A stretch of DNA of 64,000 bases from Taeniopygia guttata (taxonomy: Eukaryota > Chordata > Aves > Passeriformes > Estrildidae). Below are positions 38,501 to 49,615 of this stretch, one piece after another. The DNA is taken from the NCBI RefSeq assembly GCF_048771995.1, contig NC_133027.1, positions 103,228,501 to 103,292,500 of the forward strand, given 5' to 3'. Under the pieces are notes generated by a model. It had not been told where the DNA came from. It saw only the letters and a list, made by a program, of their open reading frames with translations, and searched no databases. A program made the position numbers and the translations under genes. Each line of letters begins with the position of its first letter. The stretch's first letter is position 1.

Positions 38501-41500
38501 AGAGTTTTGAGCAACATGCAAGCGGTGTGCAACTCAATCCTTTAAAATAATTTCATTTTTGTAACACAAATCAAATTCAAAAGACTAAAAAAAAATCAAC
38601 TTATAATTAGGCATGTGGCAGCATTGAAATGCTTTTTCAAAAGTAATTTAGTGATGTTACTGGGATGAGGGAGGAACCAAGCTTTTGTAGGAAATCTCTC
38701 AGTTCCAGAAAGTATGCCAAATTAGACAGAAGCTAATTAGAAAGCCTTAGAACACCCTGTTTTTACAACAACACAGACATAACAATCAATCTGTGTGAAG
38801 AAAGGAAACCAAAAAGGAACAAACTCTGCCACCCAAAAACCTCCACACCCAGTTGTGCATCACTTCAGTTAGCAAGAAATTTCACTGAGCTCCACAGGGA
38901 CATGGTCATGCCCAACTTGCAAAACAACTTTACCTTACCTTCATTGCTTCTAAATGTAGGGCAGAAAGAAGATACCATCTCAGAATCATTCAATTAAAAA
39001 AATATTTTAAGATCTAAACATGCAGAAAAGTCAACAAAATTGAAGATTAAATTCTCATAGGGCAACTTCTGATAACATTAAAGTCTATTGCCATGACACG
39101 TGTTTGGTTTTTTCTCTGCTGTGCTTTCAACTGAATGAACAACAGATTTTGGATTTCTGCTAAGCATTGTGTTCACTAGAGAAATGTTCCACAGTGCACA
39201 GTGTCCTGTTGTTTATGGAAGTTTCAAAATGGTAGCCATGATCTACTGAGTTCATCTTCAACATCTCACATTTAGTTAGGCATTCCAAGGCAAAAGACAA
39301 ATTCCAAAGAATTTACTAACCTAAACAGTTACAAAAACAGGAGCCTTTGGGGAAAACAATGAGGTTTTTGTTTGTTTTAAACATCTTTACACAACCATGC
39401 CTGCTTTGCAAAATGTATTTCTTATTGTGATTTACAGTATACCACAGATGTTTCTTTGTGAACTTAATAAAGTTATCCACATTTTTTAAATAACAGTTGA
39501 GCAGCAGAGTTCCAGTCCACAAAGGCAAGTAACACTGCAGAACAAAGAGAAAAAAAAAAAAAAAAAAGACCCAGTGGATACAGAGGAAGCAACAAGAAGT
39601 TTTGGAAGAAACAAACAGAAGAGAACAAAAGTTTCAAAGAGCCTGAGCTGCATCAAGGAGATTTACGTGAAACATTTTGACTTTACCCTCTTGGAAACTT
39701 TGATCTAAGGGTGGAGAGCGAGGTGGGTGAGGACAGGAAGGATTAGAAGGGAGACCAGAGAGAGAGGGCTTAATCTATTTCTGAATTTTGAAAGCCATAT
39801 TTAATGTAAGTTTTCAAGTTGCACTGTTGGTATGCAGCACTGGCAACAACAAAAAGTTCATAAATTCTGTAATTTGTCCTTGTCATTACAAACATTACCA
39901 GGTAACAATCCTGCACTGACCTTGAGCATGGGCTAGGTCAAGTGACAAAATGTCAATTAGAAATTAACAGACTATGAAATCATTTCATATTACATAAAAA
40001 GCTATGATGGCCTTATTATAGGAATTAAACTTCAATTAATTAAGAGGAAACCATCAGAAAATTTTATAGAGCTGAATGCCTTGAACTCTTACCAAGACTG
40101 GAGAAAGAAATAAAAAGGCACCTTTTTTTGCTAAGTTATACAAATTTTCAATCATGTAACAAATGCCACAAACAGAATAAATACATTTGTGAGGCTATTA
40201 GAATCTGTGAAAAGCTACCTTGTTTCAGTTCATAAAGATGCTGCAGTGGCTGCTCTGCAGAAAGTAGGCAAGGATCAAAATAAACAGGTAACACCTTTAA
40301 TGTGCAATTTCTAATTCTCTCAGGTACTTCCATGATTAACAGCTTAACATTATGCTCATCATGTTGCCCTGGTGGGCATGACACACCTCCTTGTCTTTGT
40401 CAGAAAGCATTGAAAAACCTACCCAAAACATCCCATGGCAGACTGCACATATCCTGAATTTCTTGCTCATATCTTTACTCCTCTTTTCTACCTGAAAAGA
40501 GAAGTCATCATCATCATCACTGACAATTCTGCTTTCCTCAGAGAAAGGAAGTTATCATCAAAGGAATGAGATAAATTCCTTTATTTCTCAAAAAAAGCCA
40601 TGAATTCTTTACTTCAGTGCTGCTAGGAACACAGGAGACTGCCATGAAGAAAGTGACTGGGTACTGACTTAGTGCCCATGCCTAATCAAGGGCTGTTAAT
40701 AAGTAACAGCAGAACTGCACACACTTTTCAAAATCTTTTTTAAACATCAGTGTTCTCATATACCTTCACCATCCAGATTATCCCCACCTCTACAAAAACT
40801 TCTGTCATGTCCCTTCTTGACTCCCATCTTCCCTCATTAGCTCCATAGGCAGGAGTGTAATAAATAGCTCTAAGGGTAACTGCCATTCCCACCTTGCATA
40901 ACGTAACCATCTAATGAGAAAATGGGATCTCAAACACATTTCAAACACATCGCGTTTTCTCCAGAAGGAAAAAGCCAGACTGCAAGAACTGACTTGACAT
41001 TCAGCCCTGGATCATACCACAAGGAAATCCTTAGGACTGCGAAGGAGAGTTGCATGTCCAAGTCACAGAAGAAACTCCCAATTAACTTTTTGGAGAACTC
41101 CCACAAACCAGGAGTGCAACACTGCCAAATCTCCTCTACAGCCACAGGAAATGTACAATTATCATTTAGCAACAAAACAGCAACTCCTCCGGGCAGAACT
41201 AAATCATAAACCTCATACTGAGAAACAGAAATCACTCCTCCTTTCCCTCTGCCCTCAGGCTTATAATTAAAGGAAACTCAGAAGAGATCCTCTTTATCTC
41301 TATTCCTTGACAACAAAGAGCCCAGTTGAGTCAGGGAATCCAGCTTTCACCAGCAACTTCTTCTAGTCTGCCCTGAATAATGGTTTCCAGACATAGAAAG
41401 CAACAGAAAATATATGGTACCTTTTTAAAAATAAGATCAATAGATCTGTTAAATGTATGTGAACCTTCATAAGTGTCATAAGAATTAGAATGCCTTGATT

Positions 41501-43966
41501 ATGCTGAAAAGCTAGATGTTTTCAGATAAAAGGGTAACTGATACTTAGAAGTGAAGAAGGGATATCATGGGGCTTGAACAGCTGCTAATTATTACCTGTA
41601 AGAAAGCAAAGGGCTGACAGGAGGACAAAATTAGTTGCCAAATGTATGTTTCTGCTGAAACCACAGTTTTTAAGTGTCCACCTGGGTTAAAAAAGTTAAG
41701 CTCTGGGATTATGTTTTAGAGGTGCTCTATTGATCCACTTGGACTGCTTTGTGAAAATATTCTCCAGCTGCTAATGGGCCATTTCTGTCCTTCAGCCTGT
41801 GGGAGCCATCCCATGCCTGGTGGCTGTTTGGGCTCATCCCAATAACTTCCATGAGGCCACTCAGTACATTGAGGAAATATCTCACATTCTGGGATGAGAA
41901 TGAGTAGAATCCACAGCTCTGCAGTCGAGGGCATTTATTCTGCTAGACTCACACACGGACTGATACTGCTCAGTGCTCACAGACTTCCTGGAAGGTTGTT
42001 TCTGATAGGAGGCACCACCTCAAAGCCATGAAGGGCACATGGAAAATTCCAGGAAAGCTTCACTTCAAATCACAGGACTTTTTTTTTTTTTTAGTAGGTT
42101 AAGAAGATTATATAACTATTTTGCAGGGAGGTTCTAGCATAGGCTAGAACACTACTGCAGAGATGTACACTCAGTACAGGTTTTCTCTTCAGGTTCCAGT
42201 AAGTTTTGCAATGATATTCTGGTGCCTCACCCAGAAGCCTGTTTTATTGTCAGCATACAGTCATCCAGGTGACTAAACAGTGAAGTAAGCATTGCAAATT
42301 CCCTCTTCAGAGGAGATGCAGTGTAATCTCCTGACAACATATCCCAGGGCTGCTTTGCTGCACTTCAAGCACTTATCTGTGCAACTACATATTTATGGGT
42401 CCAAACACAGGTCTGTTTGACAGGTGTGTCCCTAGCAGCATGTAACCAGGAACACCTTAGTGGAAAACTAGCAGCTATTACATTTCTAGAAGTAATGAGT
42501 AATCCAGATTTTTGATGGAGAACACTGTTTTAAGAACAGCACAAATTTACTGATAAGGTTTTCCAGAATTTCTTTTTTATGGCAGCTGAAGGAGAAAGGT
42601 TTGTGCTCCTGAAAGCTTGCCCACTTCTCTCTTCTTCTGTATGACTCAATCTAATAAAAGACACAGCCTCTCTCTAATAACCACACCATCCTCCCTTGGA
42701 ATGCTCTGGGACAGCACAATTCGGCTCAGGTTTGCACTGCCCCACATCACTACACTGCACAACAAAGCCCTCCAAATGCCACATGCAATTTTCAAAAACA
42801 GATGCCACTGTATCACAAAGAAAGGCTGAAAAAGGACTGCTAACATTGAACAGTGCACTGACACACAAAAAGAGCTGAGCATCTACTTCCTTCCATGTTC
42901 CAGTCGAGACTTTGGCTAAGCCTATTCAAAACCACTTGGGAATGATCCCAAATTAACTATTTGATTAAGCTCTGGAATGAAAACATCATGGTTTAGATTT
43001 AGTTTAGATTAGTTTAGTCTATATTTAGTTCAACACTTATCTTTCAAATAAAAAAAGAAACAAACTCCAAACTTAAGGGTGAGAGCATGCTGATATAGAC
43101 ACATCAGCCCTATGGGGACAGAACTTGGCAGACTCAGTTTTGTCTTCTGGAAATTTCAGCTGACTTTACATCTCCTCTACAAGGACCTTTATTTGGTGTT
43201 TTATTTGGCTTATTGTGTAACTCTTAGTGAACTTTTTCTAGATTTTTCACAGTGACTATTGTACCAGAAGTTACTTGTTGATGTTATAGTTCCTTGTTTC
43301 ACGTGGTCCACCACATTTCCTTTGAACATGAACAGTCTGGGGAGATGCCATCTCAAATTAGAGACCTATTTGCTGTCTAGTCTGCCTAGAGAAAGCAACA
43401 GCTTTGGGAGACAGACAGACAGTCACTGACTTTTATGAACAATTTCACAAAGAAACCCCAACCAAACCAACCAACCACAAACAACTACCCCTCCACCCCC
43501 ATTCAGAAGGGATCAAAGAGGACCCAGCAGCTTTTCAATACCCAGTAGTGAAAGACAAAGAGTTACAGTAAAGAGTGTGTAAGCCTTCTTGTCTACCAAA
43601 TACTACTATTAAAAGCTTACACATGGTGCCCAGTACCCTTTCACATTATCTGATTCTCAGAAAAATTGACAAGGGCAGCTCCAGCAGGGGACTGTAAACA
43701 ATCCCAGGCTCCATCCAGCCTTTCACAGAGTGCGTGACCACAAAGGCCACTGAACATCCTCGGGCTGCTCCGGGAGGCGGGCTTGGCAAGCGGAACACAA
43801 ATTAACCAGCATCCTTTTTAAGATTCTACATAGAAGCTACTGCTGTCATTGCCGTAGTTGAGAGAGCCACCGTAATATCAATGGCATCCTTGACACGGCA
43901 CTTATGTAATAATTAATTGTGGGGAATGTCGTGTTCCAGCGGGCGCAGAAACCATCCCTCGGCGGA

Positions 43967-43989
43967 GGGGGGGGGGGGGGGGGGGGGGG
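43967..43989 (+). repeat. Uninterrupted run of 23 G
   Basis: Positions 43,967-43,989 are all G, at the upstream edge of the CpG island and about 270 bases before the TATA-like box. Such a run can form a G-quadruplex, and its length is likely to vary between individuals and to be miscounted by sequencing. Confidence 0.95.
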
Positions 43990-44211
43990 AAATGTAACGC
44001 GTTGCTTTTGTGAACAGGGAGAGCAGGGCACGGCCAAGAGCAGCACGCATTGCTTTCACTCAGCACAGGAGCTCGGGGGCAGCGGCTCCACGCTCGTGTC
44101 GAGTGAAGGCGAATCCCCGGCACGAAGCAGAGCGCCATCAGTGCCCGGGCGCTGTCCTGCCGCTCGCCCCGACTATCCTGAGGGAGATGCGGGGCCCGCG
44201 CGCCCCGCGCG

Positions 44212-44312
44212 TGACGTGACGCCGCGTGACGTCACCACGCCCGGCTCCCACCGCCGGCGCCTATAAATAGGAGCGCGGGGCCGCGCAGGCGCGCACTCGC
44301 GCCGTGACGTCG
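44212..44312 (+). promoter_or_regulatory. ATF3: CRE-clustered TATA promoter, candidate ATF3 distal promoter (P1)
   Basis: Two CREB/ATF sites precede a TATA-like box: TGACGTGA at 44,212-44,219 and the full palindromic CRE TGACGTCA at 44,227-44,234. The box CTATAAATAG at 44,261-44,270 also fits the MEF2 consensus. A third site, TGACGTCG at 44,305-44,312, lies near the expected start point (about 44,292). Half-site matches follow at 44,443, 44,467 and 44,546. This pattern is typical of cAMP- and stress-inducible immediate-early genes. The + strand orientation follows from the TATA/CRE order, but the box also reads TATTTATA on the minus strand. No confident splice donor was found for a first exon. 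Assignment to ATF3 rests on the ATF3-like promoter 16.8 kb downstream and on the known upstream human promoter. It could instead serve a separate or divergent transcript. Confidence is high for a promoter and modest for the gene. Confidence 0.6.
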
Positions 44313-44750
44313 CCGCCGAGGCGGGCGCGGCGCTGCCCGCTCTCGCTCACCTTCTATTTTTGTGCCGCCTTTGTTCGCCGGGCCCGCCCCGCCGCCGCGG
44401 GACGGACAGCGGCACCGAGAGAGGGAGGGAGGGATGGCGGGGTGACGCCACCGCTTCCCGGAACGCTGACGCGGCCGGCGGAATGCGCGCGGGGCTGCGC
44501 TGCCTTAAAGGGGCAGCGCTCGGCGGCCCCGCCTGGGGGCGGCGCTGACGGACGGGCGCAGCTGCGGCGCCGGGGGGGCCGCGCCGTGCCGCGCACGCCC
44601 CGGGGCTGCCGGGGAAGGGACCCCCACTCGGGCCGGTGCCCGGAGCCCCGGGGCGCGGTCCCGCCGCGGGGGCGCCGGTGATGCTCCCCGCGTGGGCTCC
44701 GCAGCGCTTCTCTCCATCACCGCTCCCGGCGCTGCCGCCGCGCTTCCCCC

Positions 44751-44906
44751 GGGGCGCGGAGCGTGGCGAGCACCGGGAGAAGGGAAACGCCGGTCCTGCC
44801 CCGGGGCGCGGAGCGTGGCGAGCACCGGGAGAAGGGAAACGCCGGTCCTGCCCCGGGGCGCGGAGCGTGGCGAGCACCGGGATTAGGGAAACGCCGGTCC
44901 TGCCCC
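44751..44906. repeat. Minisatellite, 52-bp unit x 3
   Basis: Three head-to-tail units start at 44,751, 44,803 and 44,855 with GGGGCGCGGAGCGTGGCGAG. Units 1 and 2 are identical. Unit 3 differs only in GGGATTAGG in place of GGGAGAAGG. Just after the array, GGGG at 44,907 begins a fourth partial copy. The unit is rich in CpG, and 52 is not a multiple of three, so the array runs through all three reading frames and is not coding. It lies 450-600 bases downstream of the CRE/TATA promoter, where it would be in a first exon or early intron. The near identity of the units points to a recent expansion. Confidence 0.95.
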
Positions 44907-46692
44907 GGGGCAGCGGCGGCAGCAGCGCACGGACAGCGCCTGGCCGCCTCCGCGGGGCAAACCGCAAAGGCGCATCGCTAATAAAACGATGCTAATTTAC
45001 AACCAAAGAACGCCTCGGTGTATTCCTTCTACGTTCCCACGCGAAACACAAAAGAACTAAATACTACAAATAAAGGCTTTCTGCTGATACTCATGAACTG
45101 TTTTATGTAATGAAACACAATTTTAACTCAGCGGGGAGCCGAGGGCTTCAAACTGCAGGTGTTGTCCATAGTAGGTTATCTCTGGGTCGGGGATGTGCTC
45201 TGAAATAAAGCCCCTCACTCATTATAAGGTCAAGATGATGCTGTACCATCATATTTAGATCATGGCTCGTAGGGAAATCTGGGGGCTACTTAGTCACCTA
45301 TGGCATGACCTTATATTCCCACTCAATTTAGTAACAACAGTTGGTTTCTTATAGGACATGTGAGATTTAATTTATTAACAGTTTCTAGGATAAGTGGAGG
45401 GAACTCGGAAAAGGCATGAGATGAGAAGTCAGCAGATGAAGGGGAAATGCTCAGAGGGATGGAGCTCCCAGAGAAATGTAAGTCCTGTCTCCCTCTCAAA
45501 TAGGACATAAATGGAAATGCAGTCACTTATCAATAAGAGATTTTTATTCCATTGCCCTAGGTGATTTTTTTTTCCTGACTAAAATTATATGGTTATGATT
45601 TTCAATTCAGCCCGTTTGCTTACTTTTGAGCATTTTTATTGAATAGCGCAGTGGAATCTGTCAGAATGCTTAAACTCTTGTGTTCTGAGAATGAGGTTTC
45701 GGCCATCTGGGGAAAAAAGTTTCCCTTTACATTCAGATGGTATATCCTATTCATCAGGATGGCACGTGCGAATATTGATATATGTTTGAGCTAAACATAT
45801 GTATTTTGAGTTAAGAATATGTATTTTTATTATGTAAAGTCCTGGTAAGCAAATACCAGAGGAACTTGTATGTTCCAGAAAAAAAAGAAGTGCTGCTTAG
45901 CCCTGAGATAGCCAGTGTGTCACAGATGTTTGTCCCCTTTGTCTTTAAACTCTGGAACAAATTCTGCTCTCATTGGCCATTTGTCTGCTTTAAGCTGCGA
46001 CAAGATATATTACAAGAAATTTTAGCTTGTTGAAGGAGTTCTGGCTTTTTGCATTATGATCCAAACATGAGCTGAAAGAGTGGGGTTTTTTTGTTGTTGT
46101 TGGTTTTTTTTTTTCCTAGCTGATCACTAGCATTAACTAAACCAAGAAAGAGGTAAAAATAATAAAATATCAGAGGAGGTTGGCTCTGAAATGCAATCTA
46201 ATTAAAATGTCAATTTAAATAAATCACTTACTGGCATTGAAACTAAATAATGAATGTGAAAAGCTGTTTATGTGTGTTTATGTGTGAAAGAGATCTGAAG
46301 TTTTCTTGAAAAAGTAATTGTTTAAAAATTCAGTATTTTTCATTCTTGCTCTTATAAATAATCAGGCAGGCTATTCTCTTACCAATTTTACATTTCAGTC
46401 AATCTAAGTTTGATTGTCACTTAAACTTCCTTGTGAGTAATTATTATCATGGTTTCATATCACTCATTAAATGAAAGTTGTTTTTTCCCCTAAATCCCCT
46501 AACCTACTTCTGTCATGCCAACGGGAGCATTGAGAAACTGGCACTGAGGTGCAGCTCTGATAAAACTTTTCTGTTTCCCTGTGACTCATTTGACATTAAC
46601 ATAATTATGCTACTGGAATCAAAGTGATTTTCCAACTATGAGTAATGCACAGCACTAGACCGAATGTTTACAGGACACCGAGGCATATCAGC

Positions 46693-46724
46693 CAGCTGAA
46701 GTAACCAGCTGCTGATAACAGCTG
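46693..46724. promoter_or_regulatory. Three CAGCTG E-boxes at 13-bp spacing
   Basis: CAGCTG occurs at 46,693-46,698, 46,706-46,711 and 46,719-46,724, each starting exactly 13 bases after the previous one. A GATAA motif lies between the second and third. CAGCTG is the site for MyoD/TAL/AP4-type bHLH factors. The first and third copies share the longer word CAGCTGAAGTAA, so a small duplication may explain the spacing. Confidence 0.45.
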
Positions 46725-49040
46725 AAGTAAGTTGGGGAATTAAAAAGTCTTATAACACAATTACCCTTCTTTGGCACTCGGTGTCACACACGGCTGGGAG
46801 GTGTCGTGTGCCCTGCGAGGAAGGATCCAGAAGCAGGGCTGGAACCGTGGGCAGTTCACACAACAAGTTCTTCATAGTTCTCTTCCCACTTGCATATTTA
46901 TGGCAGAGTCGTGCTCAAAGGGGAGCAGTGATCTTTTCAAGAAGCGGCTGTATTTACCAGAGTTCATTTCAAAACACAAGTGACACACATCCTGTCAGCC
47001 AGGAAAACAAGATCAAAATGAAACAGCAACAAAAAAAAATGAGATCATCTCGCAAGTGCTTTGAACCATGTGTATGGGAATAGCACAAAAGAAGAAAACC
47101 AATAAGGATAAGGCAAAATTGAGTGCTCTTACCACAATGAGATATCTTCTCTCTGTAATTAAAGTATCTGTACAGGTTAGTGATAAAAAGTACAGAGAAG
47201 AAGTACAATGAATATGTTCTGGATAAATAGCAGAAACAGTGACTACAAAAGGTATTAGCTATATGAAAAAACTGAAAATAAAACAAAATCCTAGTGGTCA
47301 AGACTTGTTTCAAGTGTTTCCTTAAACTTTTAGACATTACTGACTTCTTGGGATTTTTTAAAATAATTTGAGAAATAGGGGGGTTTTTTTCTGACTTGGT
47401 TTGTTTGTTTGCATACAAGTAGACTCTTGACTGAAACTGGGTCACTTTGTATTTATATGTTTGTCAACTTCTTGGCTGCATATCCTTCTGATGAGGCCTA
47501 ATTCAGTAATGTGCTGAGCACCCAGAACATCACTGGTTCAATACATCCCACGAGGATTAGCTGTGAAGGTAGAAAGCTAATTTTGAAATACCAACTCAAA
47601 CCCACTGCAATTTGCTAGAGTACTAGCGTGGAAAATAACCCATTAACAACTTCCTTATAAAATACCTCAGCAATAGAAGCAGAGGAGAGGGTCAAATGCA
47701 GAAAACAGTGCTGATAGCAGAACTGTTAGCAGAAAGAATGTGTTCCAGGAGACATATCTGAAGAATTCAGAAGAAAATTGCACGTCACACTGCGTTCTTT
47801 ATTTCACAAGAAAATGTGCTGAGGTCAGATGCTTGGCATGCTCTGATTATTGTTACTGACTCTCAGAGCTGGATGAGGACCAGAAATGGGGAAAAAATCT
47901 TTTCATGGCTGAGGAAGGCTGGAGGAGGAAAGGTTTGCCACAGCAACATTCCCCATTTGCCAGGAGAGTCGGGACTTGGAGGTTTTCTGTTTTCTCTGCT
48001 ATGGTTTTCATGCTGCATGACAATGGGCAAACTCTAAATCTGTTTCGTTCAGTTTGACCACTTCTTACTTACTAAGAGATGGCTTGGTGGAGATGGCTCT
48101 GCATTCCAGCTGCTACTACAGTGACCAGCATGAATGTATTTAACAATGTTGATAAAATCAGTCAGCAGAACCCAAACAAAACATAAACAGAACAATCCAT
48201 GCCCTATCAACACAAATAAATTCTCACAGCAAAATTTAGCAGCCTTAAATTTAATCTAATTTGCTATAAGTTCATCCAGGACTGCGATTTTATAACTACA
48301 AACATCCACCTCCATAGCATGCAGTGCCACTGGATTTTCATCTGGTTTTGCTGCTTTTAATTATCAGTATCCCTAACTACCAAAGCTCAGCTCTCAGCTC
48401 AGGTTGCTAAAATTTATTCCAGCAGGTTCCTGTACTTCAGGTGTTATTCCTTAGAGTAACACAATAGGAGATGTTTGTAATACAGTTCTGCTCAGCTCCA
48501 TACCTGCCTGGAGTCCCCTAATATAGCAACACCTCCGCAGTACTCTGCATTTCTGCCTCTTCCTTTCTCACTTGGCTCTAGAAGAGTTGTCTTCTTTTAA
48601 GGATGTTCAGAGCAGCTGTACCCATGCTCCACCTTTTTTCTTCTTGGGGGAACCACCGTGTATTTATAACATTTATTTTGCATTCTGTGGTGAACATACA
48701 ACCTATGGAAATTCCAAGTATTTAACCTTTGTTCCTTGTCAAAGCTTTGCAAATTAACTTAAAATAGCAGAGTGAAATAGGCACCGAGGGGTATTTTCTG
48801 GAAGTAACTGATAACATCTTGCAAGTACTGCTTGCCCTTACTTGTTGGTTGGGTTTTGTTGTTGTTAGCTTGTTGTTCAAGCTGAGCTCCCAAAACAAAA
48901 TGTTCACAGACAATTATTCAGTAGAGAAAGTCCTTATGGTTATAGGGAGCATGTAAAAGTAAACAGGTCTATCAAGACTTGGCTTATTTTCTAAAATAAA
49001 GGAAAATTAACTGAATGTCATTTTTTGTGAGTTTTCAGAG

Positions 49041-49062
49041 TATATATATATATATATATATA
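49041..49062. repeat. (TA)n microsatellite
   Basis: Eleven TA dinucleotides run without interruption and are flanked by CAGAG and GTGTTT. It is likely polymorphic, and no function is suggested. Confidence 0.95.
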
Positions 49063-49226
49063 GTGTTTCTGTGATGAAAACAGCTATTTTGGTGATAACT
49101 GATAATATGCTACTCTGAAGCAGCAGCAGAAAAGAGTTGGAAGTACATACCCATGGAGCAATGAAAATACTTTCATTCCATTCTTACCTGGCTTTCAATA
49201 ACCCTCTCCCCAGGGGTTTATTCTGT

Positions 49227-49258
49227 GATGTCACGTGTCAGGTCCCTCTTGTGACTCA
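49227..49258. promoter_or_regulatory. Compact CRE-like / E-box / AP-1 cluster
   Basis: Within 32 bases lie TGATGTCA (49,227-49,234, CRE-like), an overlapping CACGTG E-box (49,232-49,237) and TGACTCA (49,252-49,258, consensus AP-1). bZIP and bHLH-ZIP sites this close are typical of inducible enhancers. Single short motifs also occur by chance, so this is only a candidate. Confidence 0.35.
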
Positions 49259-49490
49259 GTACTTTTCTATTGCAATATTGCATATTGCAATGGTTATGTT
49301 TAACATTGTAATAATATGTTTAACATTAGAAATCTTAAACATATTAATGTATGTCTCAGTTTAAATTTATGTTGCATACAGATTTATTTTTATAATTTGT
49401 TTCACAGAACAACTTATCTTATAAAAATGAATTTATCAAGGCATAACTTTTAACACTGAAAAACCAGACATTAGCTTTTTTGCTACATTA

Positions 49491-49615
49491 AAGCCCCATT
49501 CTGCTGACACCTATGCACATGTTTAAGCATATGAGTAGTACCAAAGTCACTGTGATTACATGCACAGTTAAAATTAAGCATGTGTGAAACCCTTTCAGGT
49601 CAGGATTTCCAAATT
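49491..49615. mobile_element. Relic of an old amniote palindromic repeat
   Basis: The words GCACATGTTTAAGCATATGA, GTAGTACCAAAGTCAC and AAGCATGTGTGAAACC match my memory of a palindromic, non-autonomous DNA-transposon-like repeat. That repeat is abundant in turtles and crocodilians and present as relics in birds. Its two halves, GCACATG(T)TTAAGCA and TTAAGCATGTG, face each other here. The copy is strongly diverged and its ends are approximate. Confidence 0.45.

Larger units (their letters stand above)
22141..43850. other. Long gene-poor intergenic stretch
   Basis: This is about 21.7 kb of AT-rich, CpG-poor DNA. The open frames are all short and spread evenly over both strands, as expected by chance. 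Low-complexity tracts occur near 24,590-24,695, a (TG) run at about 36,955-36,970, poly-A at about 39,549-39,567, and an inverted repeat at 29,491-29,519. A slightly more CpG-bearing patch lies at about 35,080-35,245. I found no exon, RNA gene or clear recent mobile element. Conserved enhancers would not be visible without alignment. Confidence 0.5.
43900..44990. promoter_or_regulatory. CpG island 1 (distal promoter island)
   Basis: GC and CpG content rise sharply from about 43,940 and fall again after about 44,970. The interior is dense in CGCG, GGCG and CCGCC. Poly-G, CRE sites, a TATA-like box and a 52-bp minisatellite all lie inside it. In vertebrates such islands mark promoters active or poised in most tissues. 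The long open frames across it, up to 206 codons on the minus strand, are products of stop-codon-poor GC-rich DNA and have Arg/Pro/Ala/Gly bias in every phase. Confidence 0.93.

Noticed and set aside
44347..44967. 206-codon open frame on the minus strand across CpG island 1
   Set aside because: Part of it translates the 52-bp minisatellite and the rest is low-complexity Pro/Arg/Ala. There is no recognisable domain, and competing frames are equally long.
44292..45000. A defined first exon for the distal promoter
   Set aside because: Several weak GT sites (such as GGGGTGACG near 44,441 and CCGGTGATG near 44,672) are possible, but none matches the donor consensus well enough to choose.
46969..47445. 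158-codon open frame on the minus strand
   Set aside because: Phe/Ser/Tyr/Leu-rich composition follows local A/T content. It has no domain and no splice or promoter context.
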